Assembly (NCBI GenBank): GCA_034429475.1 | Contig: DAOUGD010000246.1 | Location: forward strand, 1-17,642 | Origin: JAKQHY01 sp034429475 | GTDB lineage: Bacteria > Chloroflexota > Anaerolineae > B4-G1 > SLSP01 | Direction of reading: 5' to 3' | DNA: 17,642 nucleotides | Shown: piece by piece, positions 6,776 to 13,326 of the stretch | Position numbering within the stretch: position 1 is the first letter of the stretch | How the letters are laid out: every line of letters starts with the position of its first letter | Notes under the pieces: generated by a model | Seen by the model: the letters and a program-made list of their open reading frames with translations, nothing else | Told to the model about the DNA's origin: nothing | Database searches by the model: none | Made by a program: the position numbers and the translations under genes

Positions 6776-7903
6776 TCAACCGGAGGCTTGGACGAAGAAC
6801 GCCGCCGCTTCCTGGATGCGCGCCACCGTCGGGACGCCGAACGGGCAGCGTTTTTCACACGCGCCGCAGGCGATGCAGTCGGCGGCGTGGGTGGGCATGG
6901 CGTCGTAGGCGGCGCGGAGGGCCGGAGTCAGCCCTTGCTGGGCGATGTCGAACAGGCGGAGCGTCTGGCCGATGTCAATAGCCGACGGGCACGGCAGGCA
7001 GTGGTTGCAGTAGACACACTCGCCGCTGACGATCTGCTCGAAGTCGGTCAGGATGTCGGAGAAGTCCTTCTCCTCGTCGGTCGCCTGCTCGTAGGCGAGG
7101 GCGGCGTGGAGTTGCTCCAGGTCGGCGCAGCCGGGCACCGCCGCGCTCACGCCCACCTGCGAGAGCGTGTACGCCAGGCATTGCACAGGCGTGATCGGTT
7201 CCGTTTTGCTAATTTTGAGCGCATCCCCGCCGGTCTGGTAGCGCGCCACGCGCACCGTGCGCGGGCCTTGCAGGAGCTTCCCACCGCCGAAGGGCTTCAT
7301 CGCCACAAGACCCACACCGTGCGTCACGCACGCCTTGAACAGGTCTTTCTTGCCGGGGATCGCGTTGCCGGTGAGGTTAATGGGGAACATGAGGACGTCA
7401 ATGTGCCCGCTTTCCACCGCCTGCAACGCCGTTTCGACGGTGTGCCCGCTGTAGCCGATGAAGCGCGTCTTGCCTGCGGCTTTGAGGCGCAAGGCCAGTT
7501 CCAGCGGGCCATTGGCGCGGAAGAGCTGGTCGAAGTCCTTCTGCGAGTCGCAGTTGTGCAGGAGCAACACGTCGGCGTAGTCGGTGTGGTAGCGGGTCAG
7601 GAAGTCGTCGAAGAACGTCTGGCAGACTTTGACGTTGCGCGTCTTGTTGTATTGTCCATCTTTCACCGCCGCGCCGAGATGCGCTGCGAGGGTGACTTTC
7701 TCCCGATGCCCGGTGAAAGCTTCGCCCATTGCGTCGCGAAAGTCTGGTTCGGCGCAGAACAGGTCAAAATAATTGATGCCCTGCGCTATCGCCTCGCGGA
7801 CGACAGTAACGATATGATCGTGGGGTTTTCCGATCAGATACTCAGTTCCCAAACTTACTTCACTCACTTGCAGGCCGGTGCGGCCCAGGGTACGGTATTG
7901 CAT
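6776..7903 (-). CDS. Aldo/keto reductase fused to a C-terminal 2[4Fe-4S] ferredoxin-like domain
   Basis: This 375-residue protein has an aldo/keto reductase barrel (about 1-285) followed by a cysteine-rich tail. The tail has C296, C299, C302 and C305 (CVYCNHCLPCP), then C343, C346, C349 and C353 (CIACGACEKRCP), the spacing expected for two 4Fe-4S clusters. This is the COG1453-like predicted oxidoreductase group. The barrel is atypical. D47 and H116 are in place, but the position five after D47, where Tyr is expected, is E52, and the Lys position in strand 3 appears to be H75. Redox chemistry fed through the clusters rather than classical hydride transfer is therefore possible. The ATG has an AAAGGAG site. 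It lies between the GNAT and PfkB genes on the same strand, flanked by repeat arrays on both sides. Confidence 0.9.
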   Translation of the reverse strand: MQYRTLGRTGLQVSEVSLGTEYLIGKPHDHIVTVVREAIAQGINYFDLFCAEPDFRDAMGEAFTGHREKVTLAAHLGAAVKDGQYNKTRNVKVCQTFFDDFLTRYHTDYADVLLLHNCDSQKDFDQLFRANGPLELALRLKAAGKTRFIGYSGHTVETALQAVESGHIDVLMFPINLTGNAIPGKKDLFKACVTHGVGLVAMKPFGGGKLLQGPRTVRVARYQTGGDALKISKTEPITPVQCLAYTLSQVGVSAAVPGCADLEQLHAALAYEQATDEEKDFSDILTDFEQIVSGECVYCNHCLPCPSAIDIGQTLRLFDIAQQGLTPALRAAYDAMPTHAADCIACGACEKRCPFGVPTVARIQEAAAFFVQASG

Positions 7904-7920
7904 AAGGTCTCCTTTGCGAA

Positions 7921-8038
7921 TTACGAGTTAGGAGTTAGGAGTTGCGAGTTAGGAGTGAGGATGAAGCGTCGCATGTTGCCCACAACCCACAACCCACAAC
8001 TTCTTACTCATTTCCAATTTCTAATTTCCTGTTTCTAT
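7921..8038. repeat. Three adjoining heptamer arrays (TTAGGAG, CCCACAA, TTTCYAA)
   Basis: Units at 7921-7962 are TTACGAG, TTAGGAG twice, TTGCGAG, TTAGGAG and TGAGGAT. Three perfect CCCACAA units span 7979-7999. At 8004-8038 follow TTACTCA, TTTCCAA, TTTCTAA, TTTCCTG and TTTCTAT. All keep a 7-bp register. The last array runs into the 3' end of the GNAT gene and contains its stop codon. Confidence 0.88.
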
Positions 8039-8503
8039 ACATTTCTCAAACAGGATGCCGTCTTTGTCGAAGCCGACCTGGACGTAGCCACATTGGGTGT
8101 AGAAGGCGGGCGTGCGGGTGTTCCACTTTGGCGTGCCGAGCGTCCACAGCTTGACTTCGGGATGTTGACTTTCCATGAAGGCCATCGCCTGCGCGCCGGC
8201 CCCGTGGCGCTGATAGGGTGGGTCTACGAAGATGCGGATCAGCTCGTAGTGCTGGTAGGCCAGGGGGCGAAAGATGATCCCGCCGATGATCCGCCCGCCG
8301 GGGCGGAGGGGATCGTCCACCACGATCTTGTAATACTCCGCCGTCACCATCAGCCGGGTCTGGAAGCGGTCGTCGTTGTAGCCATAGGGACCGCCTTTTG
8401 CTTTGGGTGCGCCGTAATTCACGTCGCTGTTGAACGCGCGCTCGCTCACCCGCGCCAGTGTTTGCGCGTCCGTCATCGCTGCCTTCTCAAACCGAAAGTT
8501 CAT
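8021..8503 (-). CDS. GNAT-family N-acetyltransferase
   Basis: This 160-residue protein has the GNAT fold and would transfer an acetyl group from acetyl-CoA to an amine or protein N-terminus. The pyrophosphate-binding motif is RIFVDPPYQRHGAGAQAM (about 90-107), with the Q/R-x-x-G-x-G/A core at QRHGAGA. The C-terminal half contains FYTQCGYVQVGF (134-145), the usual conserved strand and Tyr region. The acceptor is unknown. The ribosome site before the ATG is weak (GGCGG). The gene follows the LLM oxidoreductase after 44 bases and is likely co-transcribed with it. Its last residues (IETGN) and the TAG stop are encoded by the heptamer array that fills the next gap, so the original C-terminus may have been replaced. 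Confidence 0.88.
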   Translation of the reverse strand: MNFRFEKAAMTDAQTLARVSERAFNSDVNYGAPKAKGGPYGYNDDRFQTRLMVTAEYYKIVVDDPLRPGGRIIGGIIFRPLAYQHYELIRIFVDPPYQRHGAGAQAMAFMESQHPEVKLWTLGTPKWNTRTPAFYTQCGYVQVGFDKDGILFEKCIETGN

Positions 8504-8547
8504 AGCGCTACCGCCTTCATACCTGTGATGCGTGCGTTTCTACTGAT

Positions 8548-9408
8548 TCAAGCAATGACCGGAGGCCCTTGTAGGATGCGTTCATGCATCGCTTCTACCG
8601 GCCACTCTTCGTCTAGTCCTTTGCCCAAGATGAACGGAGCTATCATCTCTAGCCACCACGTCGCCCCCCGTCGGGCGCGCTGTTCGACCGTGACTGTGGC
8701 CCGCGTGGGTTCGGCGCCCGGCGTCATCCCTATGCAGACAATATCCAATGGGCGTTCCTGCCGCCGATGATCGCTCACATACGCCACCATCTCCTCCAGT
8801 TGGGATAGTTCCTCGGCTTCTTCCCTTACCTGAAACAGTGGGAGCACCCCATCCCAGTGGGCGGCGCGTCGGAAGGGAGCTTTGTTGGGCCAGAAGCCGC
8901 CCACCCAAATGGGAATACGCGGCTGTTGTAGGGGTTTGGGAAGAAAGTGCGCCTGGGAGATGTGATAATATTGCCCGGCATAACTAAAGGGTTCCCCGCT
9001 CCATAACCCGACCAGCACGTTTAGGGCTTCGTCCAGCATTTCCCCACGCTTTTTGGGATCAGGTTGTTCACCCAGATGTTCCCACTCCGCTTGCCCCAGC
9101 CCGATCCCCACACTGAGCGTCAGCCGTCCGCCGGAAAGGTGATCCAGCGAGACGGTTTCACGGACCAACTTCCAGGGGCGACGGCGGGGAAGGGGGGTGA
9201 CCGTAGTACCGATACGAATGTGTTGCGTGTTGAGGGCAATCGCAGTGAGGGCTATCCAGGGATCCACAATAGGCAAAGACCAGCCCGCAATGTGGTCCCA
9301 CAAGAAAAAACCATCCCACCCTGCGTTTTCCGCGTCGTGGGCCAGGTCGGCCAGGGTGCGCGCATCTCCATAGGGGCCAAAGTTGGGTAAATATACGCCG
9401 AATTTCAC
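8548..9408 (-). CDS. LLM-class flavin/F420-dependent oxidoreductase
   Basis: This 286-residue bacterial-luciferase-like TIM barrel uses FMN or coenzyme F420 for oxidation, reduction or monooxygenation. Family marks include the N-terminal MKFGVYLPNFGPYGD strand, WDGFFLWDH (31-39), GTTVTPLPRRRPW (67-79) and SGGRLTLSVGIGLGQ (92-106). The last two are typical of the subgroup with TPLPRR and GRL-x4-G-x-G signatures. The start is GTG at 9408, backed by AGGAGG at good spacing. The gene lies between tetR and the GNAT gene on the same strand. Substrate and cofactor are not decided by the sequence; F420 is plausible for Chloroflexota and actinobacterial relatives. It is possibly a TetR-controlled detoxification enzyme, but the 277-base gap argues for its own promoter. 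Confidence 0.9.
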   Translation of the reverse strand: MKFGVYLPNFGPYGDARTLADLAHDAENAGWDGFFLWDHIAGWSLPIVDPWIALTAIALNTQHIRIGTTVTPLPRRRPWKLVRETVSLDHLSGGRLTLSVGIGLGQAEWEHLGEQPDPKKRGEMLDEALNVLVGLWSGEPFSYAGQYYHISQAHFLPKPLQQPRIPIWVGGFWPNKAPFRRAAHWDGVLPLFQVREEAEELSQLEEMVAYVSDHRRQERPLDIVCIGMTPGAEPTRATVTVEQRARRGATWWLEMIAPFILGKGLDEEWPVEAMHERILQGPPVIA

Positions 9409-9503
9409 AGGATTCCTCCTTTAATCACTTTATCAAATGCTGCCTCTATCTTCATCCATACATGCACTGTTTAGTCCAAATGTGACAGAAGTATAGCCCT
9501 GTG

Positions 9504-9534
9504 GTCAAAGGTCGAAAGTCGAGGGCCGAAAGTT
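9504..9534. repeat. Heptamer array (GTCGAAA)
   Basis: Four units in 7-bp register (GTCAAAG, GTCGAAA, GTCGAGG, GCCGAAA) are followed by GTTG. It is single-armed and lies in the 277-base gap between the LLM gene and tetR. That gap holds this array, a 10-bp array and a 9-bp palindrome. Confidence 0.75.
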
Positions 9535-9550
9535 GTCTGCGCCAGAGCCG

Positions 9551-9580
9551 TTTATCCGCTAAAATCCGCTGAATCCGTTG
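9551..9580. repeat. Short 10-bp-period array (AAAATCCGCT)
   Basis: Three 10-mers (TTTATCCGCT, AAAATCCGCT, GAATCCGTTG) resemble the right arm of the 10-bp-period palindromes further downstream. No left arm is seen. Confidence 0.6.
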
Positions 9581-9612
9581 CGATAGGACTTGTGCAGGGA
9601 CGGTTCTTTTGC

Positions 9613-9679
9613 ACCGCAGAGCACGCTGAGGCCTCTGAGACTCTATAAAAATCTCTGCGTGCTCTGTGTACTCTGCGGT
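9613..9679. repeat. 9-bp-period palindrome (ACCGCAGAG / CTCTGCGGT)
   Basis: The left arm has units ACCGCAGAG, CACGCTGAG and GCCTCTGAG. The right arm has CTCTGCGTG, CTCTGTGTA and CTCTGCGGT. The outer units pair perfectly and the inner ones partly. It ends 6 bases before the tetR stop codon and may form a 3' hairpin on the tetR mRNA. Confidence 0.85.
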
Positions 9680-9685
9680 AAATTT

Positions 9686-10330
9686 TCACTGGTTTGCGTC
9701 AGTCGTGGCGTAGTACTCGCGGCCGATTTCGCTCATTGTGATCTGATTCAGGGAAAATACAAGTATTTCTTTGAGGGAGCGTTGGCCTGTCATGGTATGT
9801 GAAATCTGGTTTTCCAGGATGAGCGAAGTGAAGCCATGCACCTGACTCCACAGGGTGACGGCCATTAAGTCAGTGGAGCCGGGGCACAGAATGTCGGCCT
9901 GTTGGCACGCCTGCACCACTTCAACGACCAGGGCGAAGTTCTGCGTCGTCATGGCGACAAATTCAGGGTAACTTTCTTCTTTCTCAACGACGCTGGACAG
10001 GGTAATTTTGAAGTGCGCCGGATCGGTAAGCGCAAATTCGACATAAGCCCAGGCCGTTTCTACTAACTGGCGCTTGGGATCGCCGTGATAGCGCTGCGCT
10101 GCGGCGTCCATCTTTTCGTAGAGCCGCCTGTACCCCTCGGTGGAGATCGCCGCGACCAACGCCTGCTTGTCGGCAAAGTGCGCGTAAGGTGCCGCGTGAC
10201 TGACGCCGGCCCGCTTTGCCACTTTGCGCAGGCTCAACCCCCGCACGCCCTCGTCGGCGAGGATTTCAATTCCCGCCTGGATCAGCGCGTTTTTGAGATC
10301 GCCGTGATGGTAAGAACTTTTTTCGGACAT
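9686..10330 (-). CDS. TetR/AcrR-family regulator with WHG-type C-terminal domain
   Basis: This 214-residue repressor-type protein has an N-terminal TetR helix-turn-helix at about residues 28-58 (GLSLRKVAKRAGVS, then APYAHFADKQAL). A ligand-binding domain follows, carrying W160, H164 and G165 in LWSQVHGF, the mark of the WHG-domain subgroup. It is divergent from the class II aldolase gene. The 155-base gap contains a palindromic operator that overlaps promoters for both directions, so autoregulation and control of the aldolase/aminotransferase pair are likely. The inducing ligand is unknown. The ATG follows an AGAGG-type site. Its leader, counted from the predicted promoter, is about 100 bases and includes a heptamer palindrome. 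Confidence 0.93.
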   Translation of the reverse strand: MSEKSSYHHGDLKNALIQAGIEILADEGVRGLSLRKVAKRAGVSHAAPYAHFADKQALVAAISTEGYRRLYEKMDAAAQRYHGDPKRQLVETAWAYVEFALTDPAHFKITLSSVVEKEESYPEFVAMTTQNFALVVEVVQACQQADILCPGSTDLMAVTLWSQVHGFTSLILENQISHTMTGQRSLKEILVFSLNQITMSEIGREYYATTDANQ

Positions 10331-10340
10331 CGTAGCCTCT

Positions 10341-10418
10341 GGGAAATGGGAAATGAGTAATGAGTGATGAGTAATGAATTTATTTACTCATTACTCATTT
10401 CTTCTTACTCGTTTCCCC
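10341..10418. repeat. Heptamer palindrome in the tetR leader (GGGAAAT, GAGTAAT / TTACTCA)
   Basis: Left units are GGGAAAT twice, GAGTAAT, GAGTGAT and GAGTAAT. Right units are TTACTCA twice, TTTCTTC, TTACTCG and TTTCCCC. The two halves pair into a long hairpin. It is the same family as 1242-1314 and would be transcribed as part of the tetR 5' leader. Confidence 0.9.
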
Positions 10419-10423
10419 TTAAC

Positions 10424-10452
10424 TTGACACTGTAAACATTGTAGTATATAAT
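10424..10452 (+). promoter_or_regulatory. Consensus sigma70 promoter for the aldolase/aminotransferase pair
   Basis: A perfect TTGACA at 10424-10429 and a perfect TATAAT at 10447-10452 are 17 bases apart. The start codon lies about 27 bases past the expected transcription start. The -35 box is half of the first operator site. Confidence 0.88.
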
Positions 10453-10466
10453 CTTTACAATGTCAA
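10438..10466 (-). promoter_or_regulatory. Overlapping opposite-strand promoter for tetR
   Basis: On the minus strand a perfect TTGACA (plus positions 10461-10466) and TACAAT (10438-10443) are 17 bases apart. This promoter occupies almost the same DNA as the plus-strand promoter, so only one polymerase can bind at a time. Confidence 0.72.
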
Positions 10467-10485
10467 GATAACCAATGGAGGACGT

Positions 10486-11163
10486 ATGGGACGCTTTGAC
10501 CCCTTCAAACAGCAAGTTTTGGATACGGCCCGGCTGCTGCTGGCGCAGGACATCCTCAAAGGAACGGGCGGGAACCTCTCGGTGCGGGTGACGGGGGAGG
10601 CCGCCTTCGCCATCACCCCCTCGAATTTTGATTACGCACAGATGACGCTGGACGATGTGTGTGTGCTGGATTGGGAAGGCAAGGCGCTCGAAGGCGCGCG
10701 CAAGCCATCCATCGAAAGCGGGATGCACGCCGCTGTCTACGAGGCGCGGCCCGATGTCAACGCCGTCATCCACACCCACCAACCCTACGCCAGCGCGCTG
10801 GCACTCATCAACAAGCCTATCCCCGCGCTCTACGATGAGCAGGTGCGCTTCCTCGGCCGCTCCGTGGAGATCATCCCCTATGCCCCATCAGGCACAGGCT
10901 TCCTCAAGCAGAAAGTCCAGGCGAAGGTGCGCAACGGTCACAACGCCTTCATCCTCAAAAATCACGGCGCGTTGATTCTAGGCCCGGATACTGAACGCGC
11001 TGTCCACAACCTGCATTTGCTCGAAAAGTGCGCCCTTACGTATTTATTGGCCCTTTGTACAGGCGAAAAGGTCACCCGTATCCCACTGGCGGTGCGGGAG
11101 ATCGCGTTTGTAAAGTTACGACAAGACGAGAAGAAACAGCAGACAGTAGACGGTAGACAGTAG
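10486..11163 (+). CDS. Class II aldolase/adducin-family protein (L-fuculose-phosphate-aldolase-like)
   Basis: This 225-residue Zn-dependent enzyme probably cleaves a sugar phosphate such as L-fuculose-1-phosphate, or epimerises L-ribulose-5-phosphate. The phosphate loop is GGNLSVR (28-34), followed by TPSN (44-47). The expected zinc ligands and base are E77 (SIESGMH), H96 and H98 (IHTHQPYA) and H160 (KNHGAL), with spacing very close to E. coli FucA. The ATG has a GGAGG site four bases away and follows the divergent TetR-operated promoter. The aminotransferase gene follows after 51 bases. Its last residues (about QQTVDGRQ) and its TAG stop lie inside a heptamer palindrome, so the tail is repeat-derived. 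The substrate is inferred from family only; some members act on non-sugar hydroxy-acids. Confidence 0.92.
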   Translation: MGRFDPFKQQVLDTARLLLAQDILKGTGGNLSVRVTGEAAFAITPSNFDYAQMTLDDVCVLDWEGKALEGARKPSIESGMHAAVYEARPDVNAVIHTHQPYASALALINKPIPALYDEQVRFLGRSVEIIPYAPSGTGFLKQKVQAKVRNGHNAFILKNHGALILGPDTERAVHNLHLLEKCALTYLLALCTGEKVTRIPLAVREIAFVKLRQDEKKQQTVDGRQ

Positions 11164-11199
11164 ACAGGGCTGTCTACCGTCTACCGTCTACCTTCTACC
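11137..11199. repeat. Heptamer palindrome (CAGTAGA / GTCTACC) containing the aldolase stop
   Basis: Left units CAGCAGA, CAGTAGA, CGGTAGA and CAGTAGA face right units GTCTACC three times and TTCTACC. Positions 11151-11167 and 11170-11186 pair at 16 of 17 bases around a 2-base loop. The aldolase TAG at 11161-11163 is within the stem. It ends 5 bases before the next Shine-Dalgarno. Confidence 0.93.
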
Positions 11200-11214
11200 C
11201 ATTTGGAGGATACA

Positions 11215-12663
11215 ATGACAGACACACAATCTTACGCACTATCCCAATTTCCCGACACCGACGCGGTGTATGCTCAACTGCGAGAGTTGGTGCGGCAGCC
11301 GTTGCGCCCGCTCAAGCGCGAGCGGATGGAACAAGTGCTGGCATACTTTGAGACGCGCTGCGCGAAGTCTAAGGCGCTCACCGACGAGGCGAAGCGTTAC
11401 ATTCCCGGCGGGGTGCAGCACAACCTGGCCTTCAACTACCCTTTCCCGTTGGCCGTTGAAAAAGCGGACGGCGCTTACATGTGGGACGCGGACGGCAACC
11501 GTTACATTGACTTCCTGCAAGCGGGCGGCCCGACGGTGTTGGGCAGCAACTACGCGCCGGTGCGCGACCGGGTGTGGGAGGTGGTGCGCGAGTCCGGCCC
11601 TGTGACCGGCCTGTTTCACGAATACGAGTTGAAGCTGGCGCAGCTCGTCAACCGCCTGATGCCCGCTGTCGAGATGTTCCGTATGCTCGGCTCCGGCACG
11701 GAGGCGGTGATGGCGGCCATCCGCGCGGCGCGGGCGTTCACCGGCAAGCAGAAGGTCATCAAAGTCGGCGGCGCGTATCACGGCTGGAGCGACCCGATGG
11801 TGTACGGGCTGCACATCCCCGGCACCGGGCGACTGGAAGCGACCGGCATCCCGCGCGGGGCCAGTGCGCACACGCAGGAATTTTATCCCACCGACCTCGG
11901 CCAACTGCGGCGGAAGCTGCTGCTCAACCGGGTGCGCGGCGGCACGGCGGCGGTCATCGTCGAGCCGCTGGGACCGGAAAGCGGCACGCGCCCCGTCCCC
12001 TACGACTTCAACCAGAAAGTGCGCGAGCTGTGCGACGAGTTCGGCGCGCTGCTGATTTTCGACGAAGTCGTGACCGGCTTCCGCGTGGGGATGGGCGGCG
12101 CGCAGGGCTACTTCGGCGTCAAGCCCGATTTGACGATCTTCGGCAAGTGCATCACGGGCGGCTATCCGATGGCAGGCGGCGTCGGCGGGCGGCGCGAGGT
12201 CATCGAGCGGTTCGCGCCCGGCATCGGCGGCGTGGGCGAGCGCGCTTACGTCGGCGGGACGCTCTCCGCGAATCCGATGAGCTGTGCGGCGGGGTACTTC
12301 GCGCTGCTGGAGATGGAGCGCACGAACGCGCCGGTTCTCGCGGGGCGGGCCGGCGACCGGCTGACGCAAGGCTTGCAGGCTATCATCGCGCGGCTGGGAT
12401 TGCCGTTTGTGGCCTTCAACCAGGGTTCGATTGTCCACCTGGAGACGGCGGCGGTGATGCTGCTGGACTTCCGCAACCCGCTCAAGCTGGCGCGCGAACT
12501 CAAGCCGCGCAAGCATATGATGGAGGAGATGGGCGCGGCGTACATGGCGCAGGGCCTCGTCACGTTGGCGGGCAGCCGCATCTACACCAGCATGGCGGAT
12601 ACGGACGACGTGATTGACGACGCATTGAACCGCTTCGAGGATGTACTTGCGGGCGTGGCATAG
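11215..12663 (+). CDS. PLP-dependent class III aminotransferase (glutamate-1-semialdehyde aminomutase-like)
   Basis: This 482-residue fold-type I PLP enzyme has the class III signature. GSGTEA (159-164) and YHGW (188-191) bind the cofactor. D283 in LIFDEVVTGFR contacts the pyridine nitrogen, and K311 in FGKCITGGYPMAG is the Schiff-base lysine. The closest well-known relatives are glutamate-1-semialdehyde aminomutases, but it is longer by about 50 residues at the N terminus. Its partner is an aldolase rather than heme genes, so a substrate-specific aminotransferase or aminomutase is more likely than HemL. The ATG at 11215 follows GGAGGA by 4-5 bases; an in-frame TTG at 11203 is upstream of that site and is rejected. 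It is co-transcribed with the aldolase under the TetR-operated promoter. Confidence 0.92.
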   Translation: MTDTQSYALSQFPDTDAVYAQLRELVRQPLRPLKRERMEQVLAYFETRCAKSKALTDEAKRYIPGGVQHNLAFNYPFPLAVEKADGAYMWDADGNRYIDFLQAGGPTVLGSNYAPVRDRVWEVVRESGPVTGLFHEYELKLAQLVNRLMPAVEMFRMLGSGTEAVMAAIRAARAFTGKQKVIKVGGAYHGWSDPMVYGLHIPGTGRLEATGIPRGASAHTQEFYPTDLGQLRRKLLLNRVRGGTAAVIVEPLGPESGTRPVPYDFNQKVRELCDEFGALLIFDEVVTGFRVGMGGAQGYFGVKPDLTIFGKCITGGYPMAGGVGGRREVIERFAPGIGGVGERAYVGGTLSANPMSCAAGYFALLEMERTNAPVLAGRAGDRLTQGLQAIIARLGLPFVAFNQGSIVHLETAAVMLLDFRNPLKLARELKPRKHMMEEMGAAYMAQGLVTLAGSRIYTSMADTDDVIDDALNRFEDVLAGVA

Positions 12664-12673
12664 GAGAAATTCG

Positions 12674-12740
12674 GACGCAGATTCACGCTGATTTTCGCAA
12701 TAAAAGAGAAATCTGCGTGTATCCGCGAAAATCAGCGCAC
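12674..12740. repeat. 10-bp-period palindrome, copy 1
   Basis: The left arm ACGCAGATTC / ACGCTGATTT faces the right arm ATCTGCGTGT / ATCCGCGAAA / ATCAGCG. CGCTGATTTTCGC (12686-12698) and GCGAAAATCAGCG (12725-12737) pair perfectly. It starts 11 bases after the aminotransferase stop and may act as its 3' hairpin. Confidence 0.85.
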
Positions 12741-12910
12741 AAAAAAGAGTTTTTGAGTTGAATAGCGCATGTTTTGGGGCGTTATCGCCCTATCTATCTG
12801 CCGGATGGAGGTGCGTTTAAGGCGGCTGCCCTCGACCTGACGCCAACGAGAAATGGGATTACAATATCCCCAACGTCGCCCGCTTCCGCTGACCGCTGCC
12901 TCGAAATCTC
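12741..12910. other. Gene-free stretch, possible remnant of a decayed gene
   Basis: No intact gene is visible. The base composition looks coding-like, and short coding-like peptides appear in different frames. LPDGGAFKAAALDL is in one frame; after a frame change DANEKWDYNIPNVARFR runs to a TGA near 12890. I cannot name a parent family. The stretch lies between palindrome copy 1 and the 140-bp tandem repeats. Confidence 0.3.
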
Positions 12911-13313
12911 ACCGACCGGCGAAATATGTATGCAGAGGCTCGTCATCAAGCAAAAATAGTACGCAGATGAACGCGGATGAACGCAGATTTTTTAAAGGCA
13001 ATCTGCGTGTATCCGCGAAAATCTGCGTATAAGAGAAACACTCAACATTCCACCAATCGGCAAAGTAGATACAGGGCAGCTCATTGTCAGGCAAAAATAG
13101 GACGCAGATGAACGCAGATGAACGCAGATTTTTTAAAGACAATCTGCGTGTATCCGCGAAAATCTGCGTACAAAAGACACACTCAACTTCCACCAACCGG
13201 CAAAGTAGGTACAGGGCAGCTCATTGTCAGGCAGAAATAGGACGCAGATGAACGCGGATGAACACAGATTTTTAGAATCTTTATCTGCGTGTATCTGCGA
13301 AAATCTGCGTACA
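12911..13313. repeat. Three tandem copies of a 140-bp unit, each ending in a 10-bp-period palindrome
   Basis: Copies start at about 12911, 13052 and 13192, so the unit is 140-141 bp. Each has a leader of about 48 bases (ACCRAYCGGC type) ending at TAG. A palindrome follows, at 12961-13030, 13102-13170 and 13242-13311. Its arms are ACGCAGATGA / ACGCRGATGA / ACGCAGATTT and ATCTGCGTGT / ATCCGCGAAA / ATCTGCGTA. The second and third leaders are nearly identical, while the first is diverged. The last copy runs straight into the Shine-Dalgarno of the GxxExxY gene. With copy 1 and the stretch before it, this fills the 663-base gap. Confidence 0.93.
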
Positions 13314-13326
13314 AAAGGAGGGAACC

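Larger units (their letters stand above)
10423..10467. promoter_or_regulatory. Two-site palindromic operator, probably bound by the adjacent TetR protein
   Basis: CTTGACACTGTAAA at 10423-10436 and TTTACAATGTCAAG at 10454-10467 are inverted copies (13 of 14 match). Each is itself a near-palindrome of form TTKACA-N-TGTMAA, with centres at 10430 and 10460. The 30-bp spacing is about three helical turns. A second perfect inverted pair, ACATTGTA and TACAATGT, lies at 10436-10443 and 10456-10463. Confidence 0.8.

Noticed and set aside
6737..8770. A 677-codon plus-strand open frame
   Set aside because: It is antisense to the ferredoxin-tailed reductase and GNAT genes, both of which have clear family motifs. 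It shows Arg/Ala/Val-rich shadow composition and runs through a repeat gap.
11239..12516. A 425-codon minus-strand frame opposite the aminotransferase
   Set aside because: It is a high-GC antisense shadow. The plus strand has complete class III aminotransferase motifs and a good start.
12774..12959. A 61-codon plus-strand gene
   Set aside because: It has no good start site, runs into the 140-bp repeat unit and looks like part of decayed sequence rather than an intact gene.
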